A stretch of 40,371 nt of DNA. Source: Pseudomonadota bacterium (GTDB taxonomy: Bacteria > Pseudomonadota > Gammaproteobacteria > JAKAQQ01). The position numbers were made by a program, and so were the translations under genes. The notes beneath the pieces were generated by a model. That model had not been told where the DNA came from. It did no database searches and worked only from the letters and a program-made list of their open reading frames with translations. Location of the stretch: assembly GCA_027365475.1 (NCBI GenBank), contig DAHXNI010000103.1:1-40371 (forward strand), given 5' to 3'. Each line of letters opens with the position of its first letter. Position 1 is the first letter of the stretch. This document shows positions 22,373 to 34,000 of the stretch, in pieces.

Positions 22373-23181
22373 GCCTCTCCTGAAAAATCGACCCAGTGAA
22401 CCTGGCTTTCCATGCGGCCGTTCGCATGGAGCCTAAGACTCCGCCAGCCACCACGGCTCGGATCCACGACCGGAGCAGGAGATCCGCGCGGAAACTGCAT
22501 GGCGGTCGACGGACAGCACGCATAAACGATTCCAGCAGACTCCGTCTCGAAATCCTGGTGCAGGTGACCAAAGAGGACACCCCGGATCCCGTTCGCAGCC
22601 GAAAGCTGTGCGAGAAGCGCCTCGGAGTTCGTGAGCCCGATCGCATCGAGCCAAGTGGTCCCGGTCGCAAGCGGTGGATGATGGAGTGCGATCAAGGTCG
22701 GGTGACCACGGTCCCGGGTGATCGACTCCCCGAGCCTGGCGAGTGCACGGGCACTGATCGCACCGGCCTGTGTGCCCGCCACCGTCGAGTCGAGGAGCAG
22801 GATCTGCCAGAAACCGATCTGGATCGCCTCGGGCATGAGTTCATGACCGAAGCACCGGCGCATGCGCAGGGGATCATCATGGTTTCCCGGGATGACATAC
22901 CAGGGGATCCCGAAGGCTGCAAGATACCCCGCGATCCGGTCATAGACCCGCGCCGAACCCCGGTGGGCGAGATCTCCGGTCACAAGCAGGAGATCGGGAC
23001 GTTCCTCCGCCGCAAGTGCCGCAAGCACCCGTTCCAAACGGGGCTCCGGTCTGATGCCCGAGGTCAGGGTGCCCCTTGGATCGTCCATGAGATGAAAATC
23101 CGAAAGCTGGACGAGATGGATCGGGGGATCGCCGAAATCCGGCGTTTCCGGGTCGTCTGGGGAGGTCGTCATCATGACCAT
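22369..23181 (-). CDS. CpdA-like calcineurin-type phosphodiesterase
   Basis: A 270-aa metallophosphoesterase. Motifs in order: QLSDFHL (DxH), LLVTGDLAHRG (GD), VIPGNHDDP (GNHD), ALHHPP and GVLFGHLHQD (GHxH). This is the class III cAMP phosphodiesterase/metallophosphatase pattern, though true CpdA has DTH at the first motif. Substrate is therefore likely a cyclic nucleotide or small phosphoester. Start: ATG 23181 gives MVMMTTSP; a start at 23175 or 23172 is as likely. The long upstream extension overlaps the divergent acs gene and is a shadow. The gene overlaps the aldolase by 4 nt. Confidence 0.82.
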   Translation of the reverse strand: MVMMTTSPDDPETPDFGDPPIHLVQLSDFHLMDDPRGTLTSGIRPEPRLERVLAALAAEERPDLLLVTGDLAHRGSARVYDRIAGYLAAFGIPWYVIPGNHDDPLRMRRCFGHELMPEAIQIGFWQILLLDSTVAGTQAGAISARALARLGESITRDRGHPTLIALHHPPLATGTTWLDAIGLTNSEALLAQLSAANGIRGVLFGHLHQDFETESAGIVYACCPSTAMQFPRGSPAPVVDPSRGGWRSLRLHANGRMESQVHWVDFSGEA

Positions 23182-23283
23182 GGCTCGTGTTCTCAATGGA
23201 TTATAGCGGGCTTTCATCCGAACCCGGATATTTTGGGCTCGGGTTATGCTAGACGGATTGATGTGAAGCGTGAGATCCGTTCC

Positions 23284-25344
23284 ATGTCCGAGACTCAGGA
23301 GACCGAAGCTATCGAAGCCGAGATCGCGGTGCATTGGCGTGAGGAGCCCCGGATCGACCCTCCGGAAGCGTTCGTGCGCCAGGCCTCCGTGCGGGACCGG
23401 AGTCTTTTCGAGACGCTTTCGGGTGCGCACTTCCCCGAGGGGTTCAGGACCTATGCTGAACTCCTCAAGTGGGATCATCCGTTCGATACCGTTCTCGACC
23501 AGACGAATCCCCCGTTCTACCGCTGGTTCCCGGGCGGGCGCCTGAACGCCACGGTGAACACCCTGGACCGCCATCTCGGGCAGGCACGTGACCGGATCGC
23601 CTACTACTTCGTTCCGGAAGACGAATCCGAAACGATCACCTCGCTCACCTACGGGGAACTTGCAGCACGCGTAAACCAGCTCGCAGGCATTCTCCGAGAC
23701 CGTTTCGGATGCGTGGCGGGCGACCGGATCACGATCCACCTGCCCATGGTGCCCGAACTCCCCATCGCCATGCTGGCCTGCGCCCGCCTCGGCATCATCC
23801 ACTCGGTCGTCTTCAGCGGGTTTTCCGGCAAGGCTGCGGGCAACCGGATCGTGGACTCGGAAAGCCGGCTGCTCATGACGATGGATGGCTACTCACGGAA
23901 CGGACAGTGGCTGGATCACAAGATCAAGGCCGATGAAGCCTATGCCGCGGCGGCCGCACAAGGTGTCCGGCTCGAAGGGGTGCTCGTCTTCGAAAGGCAC
24001 CCTGGTCACTACCGGAGCGCAAGCCCGGTGGGTGCCGGTCGTGATATCGCCATGACGCCGCTTTTGGCCGCAGCGAGCGATGCGCACGTGGCTCCGATAT
24101 CACTCGAATCGAACGATGGACTCTTTATCATGTATTCGAGTGGCACGACCGGTCGGCCCAAGGGCTGTCTGCACGGGATCGGCGGCTATCTCGCATGGGT
24201 CACGGCCACCTCGCGCACGGTCCTTGATCTCAAGCCCGGTGACGTCTACTGGTGCATGGCCGACATCGGCTGGATTACCGGGCACTCCTATATTGTCTAC
24301 GGACCACTCTCGATTGGTGCCACTTCGGTGATCTATGAGGGAGTTCCCAACTTTCCGGATGCCGGGAGACCCTGGCGCATTGCCGAGAAGCTGGGTGTCC
24401 AGATACTCCATACCTCCCCCACCGCGATCCGTGCCCTCCGGCGCGAGGGGCCGGATGCTCCGGCGCGTTACCATCCGCCCTTTCGTCTGCTCGCAACGGT
24501 CGGTGAACCGATCGAACCCGAGGCTTGGCACTGGTACCATGAGCGGGTCGGCCACGGGAAGGCCGTGGTCGTCGATACCTACTGGCAAACAGAAACCGGG
24601 GGGCATCTCCTTTCAACGCTTCCTGGCATCGAACCCATGAAGCCTGGCAGCGCCGGCCCGGCCCTGCCGGGAATCGAGGCGGCGATCTATGACGAAGCCG
24701 GCCGTAGGCTCCCACCGGGCTCGAAGCGCGCCGGCATGCTCGCCATCGAGCGGCCCTGGCCGGGCCTCATGCTCGGCATCTGGAAGGATCCGGCACGGTT
24801 TCAGGAAACCTATTTCGAGCCTCTCAAACGCGGGGCGCAAAAGGACCGTTGGCTCTACTGCACCCACGATGCCGCGACCCAAAGTGCCGATGGATATTTC
24901 CGGATCCTCGGTCGCACGGATGATGTGATCAACGTGGCCGGGCACCGGCTCGGCAGCAAAGAAATCGAATCGGCCGCTCTCGGTGTGAGTACCATCGCCG
25001 AGGCGGCAGTCATCCCCTATCCGGATCCGGTCAAGGGACATGTCCCCCTCCTTTTTGTCGCGACCAAGCCAGGTACCGCTTCCCCCAAGGGCGTTGCCCG
25101 ATCGGTCGAACAGGCCGTCACCGAGGCCATCGGGCCGATTGCTCGTCCGAGAGCCGTGCTGGTGGTCGAAGATCTGCCCAAAACCCGTTCCGGGAAAATC
25201 ATGCGTCGGGTGCTCCGTGCCATCGCCCAGGGTCAGGATCCCGGAGATCTCACCACGCTCGCCAACCCGGAATCAGTGGACGCCATTCGCAAAATCTTGC
25301 AGCAGGTGCTCCACGCTCCGCTGCCTGATCGAGGTGCTCACTGA
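23284..25344 (+). CDS. acs: Acetyl-CoA synthetase (AMP-forming)
   Basis: A 686-aa adenylate-forming enzyme that makes acetyl-CoA from acetate, ATP and CoA. The P-loop is MYSSGTTGRPKGCLHG, followed by DIGWITGHSYIVYGPL. The adenine/acyl region is DTYWQTETGG, keeping the Trp that sets acetyl size, with Tyr instead of the first Trp. GRTDDVINVAGHRLGSKEIE is the hinge, and PKTRSGKIMRR has the acetylatable Lys. Propionyl-CoA synthetase is the alternative. ATG 23284 is chosen since MSETQETEAIEAEI leads into the N-terminal domain; the 296-codon extension upstream runs through the divergent gene and is rejected. Divergent from the CpdA-like gene over 102 nt. Confidence 0.85.
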   Translation: MSETQETEAIEAEIAVHWREEPRIDPPEAFVRQASVRDRSLFETLSGAHFPEGFRTYAELLKWDHPFDTVLDQTNPPFYRWFPGGRLNATVNTLDRHLGQARDRIAYYFVPEDESETITSLTYGELAARVNQLAGILRDRFGCVAGDRITIHLPMVPELPIAMLACARLGIIHSVVFSGFSGKAAGNRIVDSESRLLMTMDGYSRNGQWLDHKIKADEAYAAAAAQGVRLEGVLVFERHPGHYRSASPVGAGRDIAMTPLLAAASDAHVAPISLESNDGLFIMYSSGTTGRPKGCLHGIGGYLAWVTATSRTVLDLKPGDVYWCMADIGWITGHSYIVYGPLSIGATSVIYEGVPNFPDAGRPWRIAEKLGVQILHTSPTAIRALRREGPDAPARYHPPFRLLATVGEPIEPEAWHWYHERVGHGKAVVVDTYWQTETGGHLLSTLPGIEPMKPGSAGPALPGIEAAIYDEAGRRLPPGSKRAGMLAIERPWPGLMLGIWKDPARFQETYFEPLKRGAQKDRWLYCTHDAATQSADGYFRILGRTDDVINVAGHRLGSKEIESAALGVSTIAEAAVIPYPDPVKGHVPLLFVATKPGTASPKGVARSVEQAVTEAIGPIARPRAVLVVEDLPKTRSGKIMRRVLRAIAQGQDPGDLTTLANPESVDAIRKILQQVLHAPLPDRGAH

Positions 25345-25482
25345 ACCGCAAGGGATCGGTCAATCGTGTGTTTTGCGGATCATCCCAATCCGTCGTGATG
25401 CAACAGGACGCCCGTTCAGGAAGACAGCGTGTGTTTTCGGGGTGGATACCGGATTACCCTGACCCGATGCCTGCCTAGCCGC

Positions 25483-27129
25483 TCATGATGATGGTTTCAA
25501 ACTGTCGTTGACGATGATCTCTGCCTCAGCCAGGATGCGATGCAGATGATCCGTCCCGTTGAAACTTTCCGCATAGATTTTATAGATGTTTTCCGTACCC
25601 GAGGGACGGGCCGCAAACCAACCGTGCGTGGTGATCACTTTGACTCCCCCAATGGCCGCATGGTTTCCAGGCGCGTGATCCAGCATGCTGTCTATTTTTT
25701 CGCCCGCCAGATCCTTTGATTGAATCTGCTCAGGCGAGAGCTTGGCGAGCATCGCTTTTTGTTCCGGGGTGGCGGGAGCATCCACCCGGTCATAGACGGA
25801 TTCTCCGAGTTCGAGCGCAAGTTCGCGGTAGATCTCGCCAGGATCGCGTCCCATCCGAGCGGTGATCTCTGCAGAAAGCAGGGCTGCAATGATGCCATCC
25901 TTGTCAGTCGTCCAGACCGTCCCATCCCTCCGCAGAAAAGTCGCGCCGGCGCTTTCTTCTCCGGCAAAACCGAGTGAGCCATCCAGCAAACCCTGCGCGA
26001 ACCACTTGAAACCGACCGGCACCTCATAGAGGTTCCGCCCGAGCCGGGCCGTGATGCGGTCGATCATCTGGCTGCTGACCACGGTTTTCCCAACGGCTGC
26101 GTGCGCGCTCCACTGGGACCGGTCCCGGAAGAGATAGTGAATGGCCACAGCAAGATAATGATTGGGCGGCAGCAGGCCGGCGCTCCGGGTGACAATCCCA
26201 TGTCGGTCGTAGTCGGTATCGCAGGCAAAACTGATATCGTAGCGGTCCTTCATCGCGATGAGTCTCTGCATGGCATAAGGCGAGGACGGATCCATGCGGA
26301 TTTTCCCGTCCCCGTCCACCGTCATGAAACGAAAGGTCGGATCCACTTCCTCGCTCACGACCGTGAGGTTCAGTCCATACCGCTCAGCGAGGGGTGCCCA
26401 GTAATGCACTCCGGCCCCGCCAAGCGGATCCACTCCCATGCGGATCCCCGCGTCACGGATCGCGTCCATATCGATGACCTGGTCAAGCGTACTCACGTAA
26501 GCCTCGCGATAGTCATGCCGGTGCGTCGTGGACGCGTGTTGTGCCCGTTCGAAAGGCATTCTTTTCACCCCCTTGAGATGATTCCGGAGAAACGCATTGG
26601 CGGTCTTCTCGATCCAGTCGGTGATTTCGGTGTTCGCCGGTCCGCCATGGGGCGGATTGTATTTAAAACCGCCAGTGTCTGGCGGGTTATGAGACGGGGT
26701 GATGACGATACCGTCGGCCTTTTTTGAAGCGCCTCCGCGGTTATAGGCGAGAATGGCGTGGGAAACAACCGGCGTTGGGGTGTATTCATCCCGATCGGCG
26801 AGCATGACGTCCACACCGTTGGCTGCCAGCACTTCGAGCGCGGTGGCGCAAGCCGGCATGGAGAGCGCGTGGGTATCCATGCCGAGAAACAGCGGACCAT
26901 CGATCTTAAACTGTTTGCGGTACTGGCAGATGGCTTGGCTGATGGCAAGAATGTGCGGCTCGTTGAACGTTTTCTCAAACGCGATGCCCCGGTGTCCAGA
27001 GGTGCCAAACATAACTTGTTGTCCAGGTACCATTGGATCGGGCACTTCGGTGTAATAAGCCGTGATCAGTTTGGGTACATTGACCAGTATCGCAAGTGGT
27101 GCGGGCTTGCCTGCAAGGGGGCTGATCAC
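25483..27129 (-). CDS. pgm: Alpha-D-glucose phosphate-specific phosphoglucomutase
   Basis: A 548-aa enzyme that interconverts glucose-1-phosphate and glucose-6-phosphate. Motifs: FGTSGHRG (41-48), the phosphoserine loop ITPSHNPP with Ser146, the Mg loop DTDYDRHG and the C-terminal phosphate-binding RPSGTENIYKIYAESF. With the GTG at 27129 as start, the catalytic serine is residue 146, as in E. coli Pgm (546 aa). TTG 27138 and ATG 27219 are alternatives. The gene is last in an operon with the HAD and beta-glucan synthase genes, and supplies glucose-1-phosphate for UDP-glucose, or uses that released by phosphorolysis. Confidence 0.93.
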   Translation of the reverse strand: MISPLAGKPAPLAILVNVPKLITAYYTEVPDPMVPGQQVMFGTSGHRGIAFEKTFNEPHILAISQAICQYRKQFKIDGPLFLGMDTHALSMPACATALEVLAANGVDVMLADRDEYTPTPVVSHAILAYNRGGASKKADGIVITPSHNPPDTGGFKYNPPHGGPANTEITDWIEKTANAFLRNHLKGVKRMPFERAQHASTTHRHDYREAYVSTLDQVIDMDAIRDAGIRMGVDPLGGAGVHYWAPLAERYGLNLTVVSEEVDPTFRFMTVDGDGKIRMDPSSPYAMQRLIAMKDRYDISFACDTDYDRHGIVTRSAGLLPPNHYLAVAIHYLFRDRSQWSAHAAVGKTVVSSQMIDRITARLGRNLYEVPVGFKWFAQGLLDGSLGFAGEESAGATFLRRDGTVWTTDKDGIIAALLSAEITARMGRDPGEIYRELALELGESVYDRVDAPATPEQKAMLAKLSPEQIQSKDLAGEKIDSMLDHAPGNHAAIGGVKVITTHGWFAARPSGTENIYKIYAESFNGTDHLHRILAEAEIIVNDSLKPSS

Positions 27130-27256
27130 AGTCGTCAACCCCGCCACGGGATATTCGCGAATATCGCGTTGCAGACCGTTCCTCCGGCCAACAGCCCACG
27201 CATGATGTTGCCGCGCCAAAGACTCAGACTGAAAGCATGCAGTGGTTGGATGGCTT

Positions 27257-28000
27257 TCATGATTCCTCCTTTTTCACAGGCCCGGTTCTGGCAGCACCGA
27301 GCAGGGCTGACAAACCGTAATTGATCAGATCACCGACACACTCAATCGTGATATCGGCAGCTGGCCAGACGGCATTGCTTTGTGTATCGAGCGCGTAATG
27401 CCCCTGGACCGGCATCACGGTCGTCAGCCGTTCCCCCAGAGTCTTCTTCATCGCAGAGAGAATGCGTAATTTGTCATCTACCATGACGTAATGCCGGGCC
27501 GGATGGCACTGTGTGACCGTTTCCAGCATCAGTTCCTTGTGGATATAGACCCGTACACGGCCCTCCACTGCATCCCACAGCCCCGAGCGCTGGATTTTAC
27601 GTGGCTGAAACACCACGTCGCCATCGGACAGAATCACCGTCGGCCCCCAATCCTGAAGATACCGGATGACCTCCAGTGCACCAGGATACAGGCGTTTTTC
27701 AAATGGGTAATCCACCAGAAAGGAGGACATCAGCAGCAAACGTTGATCGTTGAGGCTCCCGAGACGGTACTGCTGCAAAGCACCCAGGTAATCGGCATAG
27801 CCGAGTGTGGTACGCAGCTTTTCGAGCAGCACCCAGTATCGGTCCCGACTCTCGGCGCCGAATTCCTGCGTGAGATGCCACTTGAGATCCGCCTCAAGTT
27901 GATCGTTATCCAGCAGGGTGTTATCTACGTCCAACAGGAATACGATCTCATTTTGCGAGCGTTGAGAGAGATCGCCATCAGGCAGGTCAGATACGTTCAC
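27257..28000 (-). CDS. HAD-family phosphatase/hydrolase
   Basis: A 247-aa haloacid dehalogenase-superfamily protein. Motif I LLDVDNTLL (Asp24, Asp26), motif II VILSDGD, motif III Lys in FQPRKIQRSG and motif IV VMVDDKLRIL are all present, so it should be active on a phosphate ester. A cap domain lies between motifs I and II. GTG 28000 overlaps the synthase stop by 14 nt, and pgm follows, so it is part of the glucan operon. A sugar phosphate is a likely substrate from context, but beta-phosphoglucomutase-type activity is not shown. Confidence 0.8.
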   Translation of the reverse strand: MNVSDLPDGDLSQRSQNEIVFLLDVDNTLLDNDQLEADLKWHLTQEFGAESRDRYWVLLEKLRTTLGYADYLGALQQYRLGSLNDQRLLLMSSFLVDYPFEKRLYPGALEVIRYLQDWGPTVILSDGDVVFQPRKIQRSGLWDAVEGRVRVYIHKELMLETVTQCHPARHYVMVDDKLRILSAMKKTLGERLTTVMPVQGHYALDTQSNAVWPAADITIECVGDLINYGLSALLGAARTGPVKKEES

Positions 28001-31000
28001 GGCGTACCCTCACGTTGACCTCATGCTCTTCATGATCATCGACCAGCGGGATGGCGTTTTCGGACTGTTCCACTCCGTCATACACGATACCGGTTTTGCC
28101 ATCTGCTGGATCCGTTTGCACGATGGTGAGGTGGTAGGTCGTTTCCCGGTAGCGGTAGCGCACCTTGAAACCGGGCCAATCCACGGGCAGGAGAGGTTCA
28201 ACATGAAGTTTGTCCACTTCGAGTCGCAGCCCGAGGAGCGACTCTATCATGAACTGGTACATCCAGCCGGCCGAGCCGGTGTACCAAGTCCAGCCTCCGC
28301 GACGAGTATGGGGAGACAATGCGTAGATATCCGAGGCCATCACATAGGGTTCGACCCGGTAGCGCGCGATGGCCTCAGGGGAATTTCCATGATGCAGCGG
28401 ATTGAGCATGCCCATGAGTTCCCATGCGCGCTGTCTATCGCCCAAGGCAGCAAATGCCATTGCGGCCCAAACCGCCGCGTGTGTATATTGGCCGCCATTC
28501 TCGCGTACACCCGGGGGATACCCTTTGATATAACCGGGGTGCATATCCGACGTATCAAAGGGAGGTGTCAAAAGCGCGACCAGCGCGTCCGTGCGGTTGA
28601 CCAGATGCTGGTCCACCGCTTCCATCGCCTGACGCGCACGCTCCACCCCGGCCACACCGGATAATACGGCCCAACTCTGGGCAATCGAATCGATCTGGCA
28701 TTCGGTATTGCTGATCGACCCCAAGCGTGAACCGTCATCGAACCAAGCGCGGCGGTACCAGGCGCCATCCCAGGCGTGCGCTTCGAGATTCGTGCGCAGT
28801 TGATCCGCTTCCTTCTGACAGCGCTCGGCCGAGGGTGTGTCACCACGCCGCTCGGCGATCTTTTTGAACTGAATGAGGACCGTATGGAGAAAAAACCCCA
28901 GCCAGACGCTCTCACCTTTGCCTTTTTCGCCTACCCTGTTCATGCTATCGTTCCAGTCGCCGGTCCCCATGAGCGGCAGACCGTGCGAACCAAACCTGAG
29001 ACCTCTCAAAACGGCGGACAGGCAATGTTCATATAAGGTGGCGGTCGTGTCGGACAATCCGGGAAGATCGTAGTAGGAATCTTCTCCGGGGTTGAGTGCA
29101 CGGCCCTGGATGAAGTGGATCTTTTCATCCAGAACGCCGATGTCCCCGGTTCTCGACACGTAATGACAGGTTACCAACGGCAGCCATAAGTAGTCATCCG
29201 AGCACCGTGAGCGTATGCCACGCCCCGAGGGTACCTGCCACCAGTGCTGTACATCACCTTCCGAAAACTGGCGCGAGGCGCTCAGCGTCAACTGCTGACG
29301 TGTGAGGACGGGCTGGGTATGAATGAGCGCCATCACATCCTGAAGCTGATCACGGAATCCGAATGCTCCCGAGGGCTGATAGAAAGCAGTGCGCGCCCAA
29401 AGCCGACAGGCCAGGACTTGATAGACCAGCCAGCCATTCGCCAGTACGTTGACGGAGGGGTCCGGGGTTTCCACCTGCACGGCCCCAAGTGTGTGTTCCC
29501 AATACTGCTGTACTGCCCTGAGGGCCGTATGCGCAGCATCGGTTCCACGGAAGCGCTGGACGAGCTCGCTGGCCTCAGCGGCATTTCGTCCTGCTCCGAT
29601 ACGGAAAACGATCTCGCGCTCGCACGCGTCGGACAGTTCAAATGGAACCTGAATCGCACCACAGGGATCCAGACCAGCGCCCACATTTCCGGACAGTCGC
29701 ATCCGTGCCAGTGCAGCCGGATGCGCAAGTGTCCCATTGCGTCCGATGAACTCACTGCGGTCACCACTGACGGTTCGAGCCGCATGGTCCACATCAAAAA
29801 ATACAACATGTTGGGCAAACTCCTGACTGTAGGGATTGCGCGCGAACAGCGCACCCTTGCCGGATTCCACCTCGGTGATGACGTGCATCATGGATTGTGC
29901 GCGCAAATCCGCAAGTACCCATTCCAGATAACCGGTGATCGAGAGCTTACGCGATCGACCCGAGTGGTTGCGCAGCTTGAACACTGCGAATTTAACCGGC
30001 GCATCAATAGCCACATAAATCCACAGTTCCGAGCGAATGCCCTGCTCCGTGTGTTCAAAGACGCTGTAGCCGAAACCATGCCGACTCCGGTAGGGGGTTG
30101 CCCCGCGGCTCGGCAGCACGGTGGGCGACCAGAACTTTCCACTTTCCTCATCGCGGATGTAAAACGCTTCGCCGGCAGGATCACTCACGGGATCATTAAA
30201 CCAGGGAGTGAGCCGGAATTCGTGTGAGTTCTCAGACCATGTATTGCCCGATCCGCTTTCCGAGACCAGAGTCCCGAAAGTCGGGTTGGCCAGCACATTC
30301 ACCCAGGGTGCCGGAGTCATTTGCCCTGGGAGGAGGGTCGTGACGTACTCGCGCCCATCTGGAGTCAAGCCACCCAGTCCGTTGAAAAATATCAGTTCAC
30401 ACGGTGCGGGTTCCTCCGACGAGGGCTCGATGCGCAGGCTGCGCGTGGGAACGAGGAGTGGGGTTCTGATTTCTGCACGCCCTTGCCGATTGACCTGGGG
30501 TGCCAAGGCTCCGGCGCTGTCGGAGATGATGACGCGCGCGACAGACTGTAACAGAACCCGGTCTTCCTCCGAGACCTGTTCAGCGATCTTGACAAAGATA
30601 CCGCCAGAACGGTCAATCACACTTGCTTCGGTGCCCGTCGAGATCAAGCCCATGATCTGGTCATGAAGCAGTTGTCGGTAACCGGCGTGGTTTTCGTTCC
30701 AGATCACCAAATCCACTGCCAAGCCTTTCACACGCCAGTACGCATGAGCCTGTACGAGCTGGCGCACCAGATCGATATTGACCATGTCGCCGATACGGAG
30801 TAATACAATCGGCAGATCACCAGATATGGCATAGCCCCACAAGCCGGTTTGGCCACGGCGATTCCGGAGGAGGACACCGGGATCGGCGCGTAGTGAGGGA
30901 TTGGCATAAATCACGGAACCGGCGAGATGTCCATAGAGCTGTGAATCAGCCTCAGTCGCGTTGATTTGCCGCAGGATCACCTGGCTATGCGTGTGGGCCA

Positions 31001-34000
31001 GACCGAGCACGCGATGGGATAAGTGTCCATCCTGGTATTTCTCCACCAGATCCAGGCACAGATCCCGGTTTTTGGCGACGCCCGTGACAACATTGACCGT
31101 GGCCTGTTCGTCAGGCTCGAGAACGACACGATACCGGATGGCAACAATCGGGTCCAACACCGAGCCCTGACTGTCCGAAAGCGGAGCAGCCGTACGCATC
31201 GCTTCGGGATTCGTGACGTCGTTCCCTCGTCCAATGAAGCGCATGCGATCCGTCTCATAGGATCCGGTCTGCTCCATCGGAACAGGGGTGGTCATGAGAT
31301 GAAACATGTAGGGCGAATGTTCATCCGGAGAGCGCGGGCGCCGAGTGCACAGAATCGCCTGCCACTTGGGAATAATCTCTGTTTCTACGAACAAGTTGCT
31401 AAACCCCGGATGAGCGTCATCTGCCGTGGCGTGAGCCAGTACGACTTCCGCATAAGTGGTGAGGTCCACGACTCTCCGTACACGTGAGCGGTTGGTGAGG
31501 GTGATGCAGCGTAATTCAATGTCATCCTCGGGTGACACCGCAACAACGGTATTGGTATCGATGCCATTGAGCCGACACCGGTATTCCACGTGGCTTTCCG
31601 CCAGCATGACTTCGTAGCTCTCCGGTTTGATCAAGGTCGGCTGATAGGTGTTAGACCACACGGCACCACTGACCGCATCCCGGAGATAGCAGAATGTTCC
31701 CCAATTGTCGCGCGTACCATCTTCCCGCCAACGCGTGAGTGCGATCTGGTTCCACTTGCTGAAGCCACCGCCGGCGTTACTCATCATGACTTGGTATCTG
31801 CCATTCGATAGCAGTTGAATCTCAGGTGTCGGCGTATGGGGGCTCTTGAAAATACGCGTGGGCATCACCGCATCGCCTGGTGAGATATGCCAATCGGACG
31901 GTTCGGACTTGTGTGAATAAAAGACTGTGGCTTTGGGTACACGTTCCTGCAATAACAGCATGGTCGCCTGAAAGGATGCATCCGACTCGAAACGTTTCTG
32001 CATAGGATGGTCCAGCAGTTGATACGCCAGGGCCAGAAAGCTCATGCCCTGATGGTGGGCCATATAGGAACGCACAATGGCATGCGACTGGCCGCGCGGC
32101 AAACGTGCGGGCGTGTAATCAATGGCTTCATAGAGGCCATACCGCCCTTCAAAACCGGCAGCGGACATGCGCTGCAAATTGAGGCATGCCGCATGCGGGG
32201 CCACCATCAACGCCAGTGCCGCCGCGTAGGGTGCAATCACGAGATCTTCAGTCAGGTCGCGCCTGAGCCCCAGGCTGGGTACCCCAAACGCCCGATAGTC
32301 GTAACTGAAATGCGCATTAAGGAGGTTGTAACCCGATTCCGAAATCCCCCAGGGCACTTCGCGCTCGTTCCCATATTCGATCTGCTTTTCCACTGCAGTT
32401 TTATAGGTTTGATCCAACAGCGTTTGGTCGAAGGTAGGCATCACCAGGAGCGGCATGAGGTACTCGAACATCGAACCCCCCCATGAGGCCAGAATCGGGT
32501 CCCCCTCGGCACCGATGAGGAGTCGTCCCAGCGCGAACCAATGCTCCTGCGGAAGCTTACCCTGTGCGATGACCACGAAACTGCACAACCGCGCCTCCGA
32601 AGCCAAAAGATCGTAATAGCTGGAATCGCGCCGGTGCTCGCTCGGGTTGTATCCAATCGCCAGCACATGGCGGTCCGTATCGTAGAGAAAGCCATATTCC
32701 ATATCCGCGAGATCGGTTGCTTGCACCGCCAGATCGTCAATCACAGCCAGGCGTTCAATGGCTCTGGGATTTCCCTGCCGAGCCAACTCATGCAGGCTCG
32801 GGATCCCATGCATCTGACCGGATTCGGCCCATTCCGGGGAGAGCAGAAATGCCAGCTCCTCGCCCGCGTTGTGGCATTGCCGTACAAGCGCTTGCATCCA
32901 CCACCTGAGCGGGTCTTCCGGCTCTGCATCGCTTTCCACAATCATGTCGGCAGCAGTTGAGATCAGTTGTTCGAGGCAGGCTTTCGCTGCTGCAGGCGTC
33001 TCGGGCGGAATCATACGGAGTGATTGCAAGTGCTTTTGCAACGTGTTGACTCCCGCAAGAGCGTTTGCTCCCGGGATATCCACCAGGACACGTAACGTGT
33101 CGTCCAGTCCATCCCAGAACTTCTGATTCAGAATCTGGTGATCGGGCAACGCAAGCAGCCCCTGTCGCAGGGTCAGCAGATGGCCTGCGAGATTGCCACT
33201 GTCCACGGTGGAAACATAAAGCGGCTGCAGCGGTTTTAGAGTCTGCGTGTCATACCAATTGTAGAAATGGCCCTCGTAACGTTCCAGTTTGTGCATGCTC
33301 CGGAAGGCATCGACACTACGCTCGACGAGCTGGCCGGCCGAAATATAGCCAAAGTCGTAAGCAGTCAGGTTGGCCAGCAAAGCGAGTCCCATGTTGGTGG
33401 GCGAGGTGCGATGCGCGATCAGATCGGAGGGATATTCCTGATAACTATCTGGCGGCAGCCAGTGATCTTCCACTCCGACATACCGCTCGAAAAACGACCA
33501 GATCTTTCGGGATAGCGCGTGGAGAAACAGATTCTGGTCTGGCGTAAGCTTGGGTTCCGGGCTGACATGGGGCTGGCTGATCCTCCACGCCAGTATGGGG
33601 GAGCAGAACCATAGGGCCAGGATCGGCCAAGCCACCGCTAACGCACTCAGCCGCGAAGCTGCCAGCCAGGCCAGCAAAACGAAAGCAGTGGCGGGAGCGA
33701 TCCACATCAATCGAGCGTATGAAAGCAGGCTGGCACGGGCGGTGTGTTTCGAGTCGCTGGTCGGGGCCCATTCCAGGAGCCTCGTGTGGGTCATCAACAT
33801 CCGCACGATGACTCGCAGGATCGCATCGAGGCTAAACCATGCCTCGAAAGGCAGGCAAGCGAGCGAGAACAGCGCCTGAACCACGCCCCGATAGGTGGTA
33901 TGAGCTGTCGCCATGACGTGGGGTCTCAACAGGACGTTCTCTGGTTTTTTGAACCAGCCCAGAACCGATGTGAGTAGAACCGGAGTCAGCAGAATCCCGA

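Noticed and set aside
22396-23283. N-terminal 296-codon extension of acs
   Set aside because: It lies antisense to the CpdA-like gene and lacks family similarity; ATG 23284 gives a normal enzyme length.
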